This document shows, one piece after another, positions 63,460 through 64,000 of a stretch of 64,000 nucleotides of DNA. The DNA lies in NCBI RefSeq assembly GCF_004216915.1, contig NZ_SGXD01000001.1:945013-1009012 (forward strand). Direction: 5' to 3'. A program made the position numbers and the translations under genes. The notes beneath the pieces were generated by a model that was given only the letters and a program-made list of their open reading frames with translations, had not been told where the DNA came from and ran no database searches. This stretch comes from Motilibacter rhizosphaerae. GTDB taxonomy: Bacteria > Actinomycetota > Actinomycetes > Motilibacterales > Motilibacteraceae. Positions within the stretch are counted from its first letter, which is position 1, and every line of letters starts with the position of its first letter.

Positions 63460-63676
63460 GTACGGCTCCAGCCCGGCCAGGCTGGGGTCGAGGTGTTCGG
63501 CGGGGTCGCTCTCACAGCGGCTGCCCACGGCTGGGTTGGTGTGGCTCTCTCATGGCGTGCGTCCCGCCGGGCACCGTGACGAGGTCGTGGCTCAAGAAAG
63601 GTCTGTCCCGCTCGAAGTAGCACTGCCCCCCTCGTCGACCCGTGGTGCGTCCGGCTCTTCAGGCGAGGAGGCAGCG
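63460..63676 (+). ncRNA. Candidate bridge RNA region of IS110 left end
   Basis: IS110-group elements encode a structured bridge RNA in the non-coding end upstream of the transposase. Here this stretch is non-coding and holds a clear hairpin (CCAGCC/GGCTGG, 63468-63485). Guide loops were not identified. The call rests on position and known biology of the family. Confidence 0.3.
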
Positions 63677-64000
63677 GTGAGCAGGGTTGTCATCGGGGTG
63701 GACCCGCACAAGAGGTCCTCCACCATCGAGGTCATCGACGACGGCGAGAACGTCCTCGCCGTCGGCAGGTACGGCACCGACCGCGACGGCTACCAGCAGA
63801 TGCTCGCCGCCGGCAGAGCGTGGCCGGACCGGCTGTGGGCGGTCGAGGGCTGCCAGGGCGTGGGCCGGTACCTGGCGCAGCGGCTGGTCGCTGACGGCGA
63901 GCTGGTGGTGGATGTGCCGGCGAAGCTGTCGGCGCGGGCGCGGGTGTTCTCCACCGGCCAAGGCCGCAAGACCGACGCCGCCGACGCGCACGCTGTCGCG
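63677..64000 (+). CDS. IS110-family transposase (DEDD), N-terminal part
   Basis: GTG at 63677, with GAGGAGG upstream, gives 108 residues to the window edge. The RuvC-like DEDD domain shows Asp in VVIGVDPHKRSS, Glu in LWAVEGCQGVG and the pair of Asp in GRKTDAADAHAVA. The C-terminal Tnp_20 domain with the Ser nucleophile lies outside. It catalyses RNA-guided recombination in studied members. Confidence 0.88.
   Translation, partial: MSRVVIGVDPHKRSSTIEVIDDGENVLAVGRYGTDRDGYQQMLAAGRAWPDRLWAVEGCQGVGRYLAQRLVADGELVVDVPAKLSARARVFSTGQGRKTDAADAHAVA

Larger units (their letters stand above)
63460..64000 (+). mobile_element. IS110-family insertion sequence, left part (cut by window)
   Basis: A transposase of the DEDD type starts at 63677 and runs off the window. 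The preceding 200 or so bases have no gene and would form the non-coding left end. IS110 elements lack terminal inverted repeats, so the exact boundary cannot be set from this sequence alone. Confidence 0.6.

Overview
The window is very GC-rich, densely coding DNA with many GTG/TTG starts, GTGA/ATGA stop-start overlaps, LacI/DeoR/GntR sugar regulators, NarL-type two-component pairs and a DevS/DevR-like pair. This points to an actinomycete (Actinomycetota), probably a free-living saprophyte. I cannot name the genus from sequence alone. I saw no rRNA, tRNA or CRISPR array.

Layout. (a) 1-11.8 kb: small-molecule and stress genes. These are three alpha/beta hydrolases plus a secreted one carrying EF-hand-like loops, an F420-reductase-like protein, an inositol-monophosphatase-like protein, LysR, AraC, TetR and XRE regulators, a NarL-type sensor/regulator pair, and a TetR/SRPBCC divergent pair around a clear palindromic operator. 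(b) 11.9-22.3 kb: a secreted DUF4874/DUF4832 protein, two DeoR regulators, a CUT1 sugar importer (binding protein and two permeases) with a Gfo/Idh/MocA oxidoreductase, a SIS-domain sugar-phosphate enzyme and two SDRs. (c) 22.4-29.1 kb: a DevS/DevR-like pair facing a slipin and a universal stress protein. Next comes a glutamate decarboxylase remnant fused in frame to the tail of a GadC-type antiporter, then a class II amidotransferase, a LapA-like protein and two STAS proteins. (d) 29.2-36.5 kb: a glycan cluster (two GT4 glycosyltransferases, a GH130 protein, a six-hairpin glycosidase-like protein, a 40-residue leader protein), an epimerase, and a LOV-GGDEF protein that should make c-di-GMP under blue-light control.

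(e) 36.8-57.7 kb: sugar catabolism. A LacI regulator with paired candidate operators precedes a second CUT1 importer and an SGNH esterase. Then follows a translationally coupled operon of lactonase-type amidohydrolase, zinc-type dehydrogenase, KduD-like SDR, KDPG aldolase, KDG-type kinase, aldo/keto reductase and a rhamnose-mutarotase-like protein. Divergent from it are a secreted GH141-like beta-helix protein and a third CUT1 importer. A GntR regulator, an enolase-superfamily dehydratase, a flavin reductase and another SDR complete the block. Together they could release a sugar outside the cell, import it, oxidise it to an aldonate, dehydrate it and split it to pyruvate. L-fucose, L-rhamnose, D-galactose or a uronate are all possible. 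None of the three importers has its own ATPase.

(f) 57.8-64 kb: sparser accessory DNA with small secreted or membrane proteins of unknown function, an interrupted reading frame, long gene-poor gaps, and at the right edge the start of an IS110-family transposase with a non-coding left end that could encode a bridge RNA.
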